Source: Dehalococcoidia bacterium
Lineage (GTDB): Bacteria; Chloroflexota; Dehalococcoidia; SZUA-161
DNA length: 7,622 nt
NCBI GenBank assembly: GCA_020344295.1
Contig: CP070819.1
Span: 1,527,063-1,534,684, forward strand
Direction of reading: 5' to 3'
Each line of letters begins with the position of its first letter. Position 1 is the stretch's first letter. The translations under genes and the position numbers were made by a program. The notes under the pieces are model-generated. The model ran no database searches and was not told where the DNA came from. It saw only the letters and a program-made list of their open reading frames with translations. Below, piece by piece: positions 7,218 through 7,622 of this stretch.

Positions 7218-7258
7218 AGGCTTTCCTTGAAATGGCCGAACTGGAGGTTCTGTACTAG
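7184..7258 (+). other. Out-of-frame conserved C-terminus of the BcrC-like subunit
   Basis: Read in the -1 frame, this stretch gives TIPFGQFRTRIEAFLEM and then a short tail ending in TAG at 7256-7258. The GQ(F/L)RTR-x-EAFLE pattern is the usual C-terminus of this dehydratase/reductase family. Adding one base inside the codon after D351 restores D-V-T-I-P-F-G-Q and a protein of about 376 residues, close to the family's usual 375-385. There is no recognisable slippery heptamer at the junction. Confidence 0.85.
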
Positions 7259-7299
7259 GTTTTTTCAGCTTCTATTACTAGAACGGAGGCGTTACAGGA

Positions 7300-7622
7300 A
7301 TGACAACCCATTTGAAGTATAAAACCAAGCCCCTCGATTGCTGGCAGTGGGGTAAAGAACTAAGGCTGGAGGCTTATCAGGATCTGATCAAGGGCCGTCA
7401 GGAAGGAAAACTGCTGGTCCTTGGTTGCGCTGCTTCACCTTATGGCATGCTGGCTGGGCTCGGTGATTTTGTTTTCCTGGCAGGGGAACCCTATGGCGCG
7501 AGCATTGCTGCTGATCCCCCCTTCTATATACCGTGTATGGAGGCCTACGAGGCTAAGGGGTATTCACGAGATATGTGTGGCTACATGCGTAATTTCCTGG
7601 GCTCTATGTACCTCGATAAATA
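7300..7622 (+). CDS. Large iron-sulfur subunit, benzoyl-CoA reductase / 2-hydroxyacyl-CoA dehydratase family (BcrB/BzdO-like), 3' end outside the window
   Basis: Starts at ATG 7300 with GGAGG at 7285-7289, 10 bases upstream, and stays open for 107 codons to the window edge. Visible residues include GCAASPYGMLAGLGD (42-56), GEPYGAS (62-68) and SRDMCGYMRNFLGSM (89-103). The last contains C93, which matches the first cluster-ligand Cys of the family. The full protein would be expected to be roughly 430 residues, so about three quarters is missing. It is the partner of the gene just upstream and must be cotranscribed with it, given the short gap and absence of a promoter. An activator ATPase pair should follow if this is a benzoyl-CoA-reductase-type operon; that part cannot be seen. 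The choice between ring reductase and hydroxyacyl dehydratase is open. Confidence 0.85.
   Translation, partial: MTTHLKYKTKPLDCWQWGKELRLEAYQDLIKGRQEGKLLVLGCAASPYGMLAGLGDFVFLAGEPYGASIAADPPFYIPCMEAYEAKGYSRDMCGYMRNFLGSMYLDK

Overview
The window looks like bacterial chromosome, probably from an anaerobic Chloroflexota lineage (Dehalococcoidia-like). This placement is inference. It rests on the mix of an EF-G-2-type GTPase, a ribF-tyrS pair and benzoyl-CoA-reductase/2-hydroxyacyl-CoA-dehydratase subunits; there is no rRNA or other marker to settle it. No tRNA or rRNA gene, CRISPR array, insertion sequence or phage gene is visible.

Layout. (1) 58-1305, minus strand: a membrane-anchored or exported protein with a zincin-type HExxH motif and a later NE pair. 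(2) 1306-1471: a divergent promoter region with one sigma70-like promoter in each direction. (3) 1472-3517, plus strand: an EF-G paralogue with DTPGY in place of the usual DTPGH. (4) 3518-3536: a 19-base convergent gap with no recognisable terminator. (5) 5800-3537, minus strand: ribF (FMN/FAD synthesis) followed after 5 bases by tyrS (tyrosyl-tRNA synthetase), probably one transcript from a strong promoter at 5840-5868. (6) 5801-6128: a regulatory region. It holds the ribF promoter and, pointing the other way, a near-consensus promoter (TTGACA-17-TATACT). A perfect palindrome lies just downstream of the second -10 box, and a roughly 160-base leader carries a long stem-loop. (7) 6129 to the end, plus strand: two adjacent iron-sulfur subunits of the benzoyl-CoA reductase/2-hydroxyacyl-CoA dehydratase family, in the order small (BcrC-like) then large (BcrB-like). 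The second is cut by the window edge.

How the genes relate. The left and middle parts are housekeeping or envelope functions. The right part begins an anaerobic acyl-CoA catabolic operon, whose ATP-dependent activator (BcrA/BcrD or HgdC type) would be expected beyond the window.

Main points for a second look. The BcrC-like gene has a one-base frameshift near 7183: the conserved family C-terminus is intact in the -1 frame and ends at 7258, so the unbroken protein would be about 376 residues rather than 362. The same operon appears to be controlled by an operator at its start site and perhaps by leader RNA structure. I did not find a wholly new biological system.
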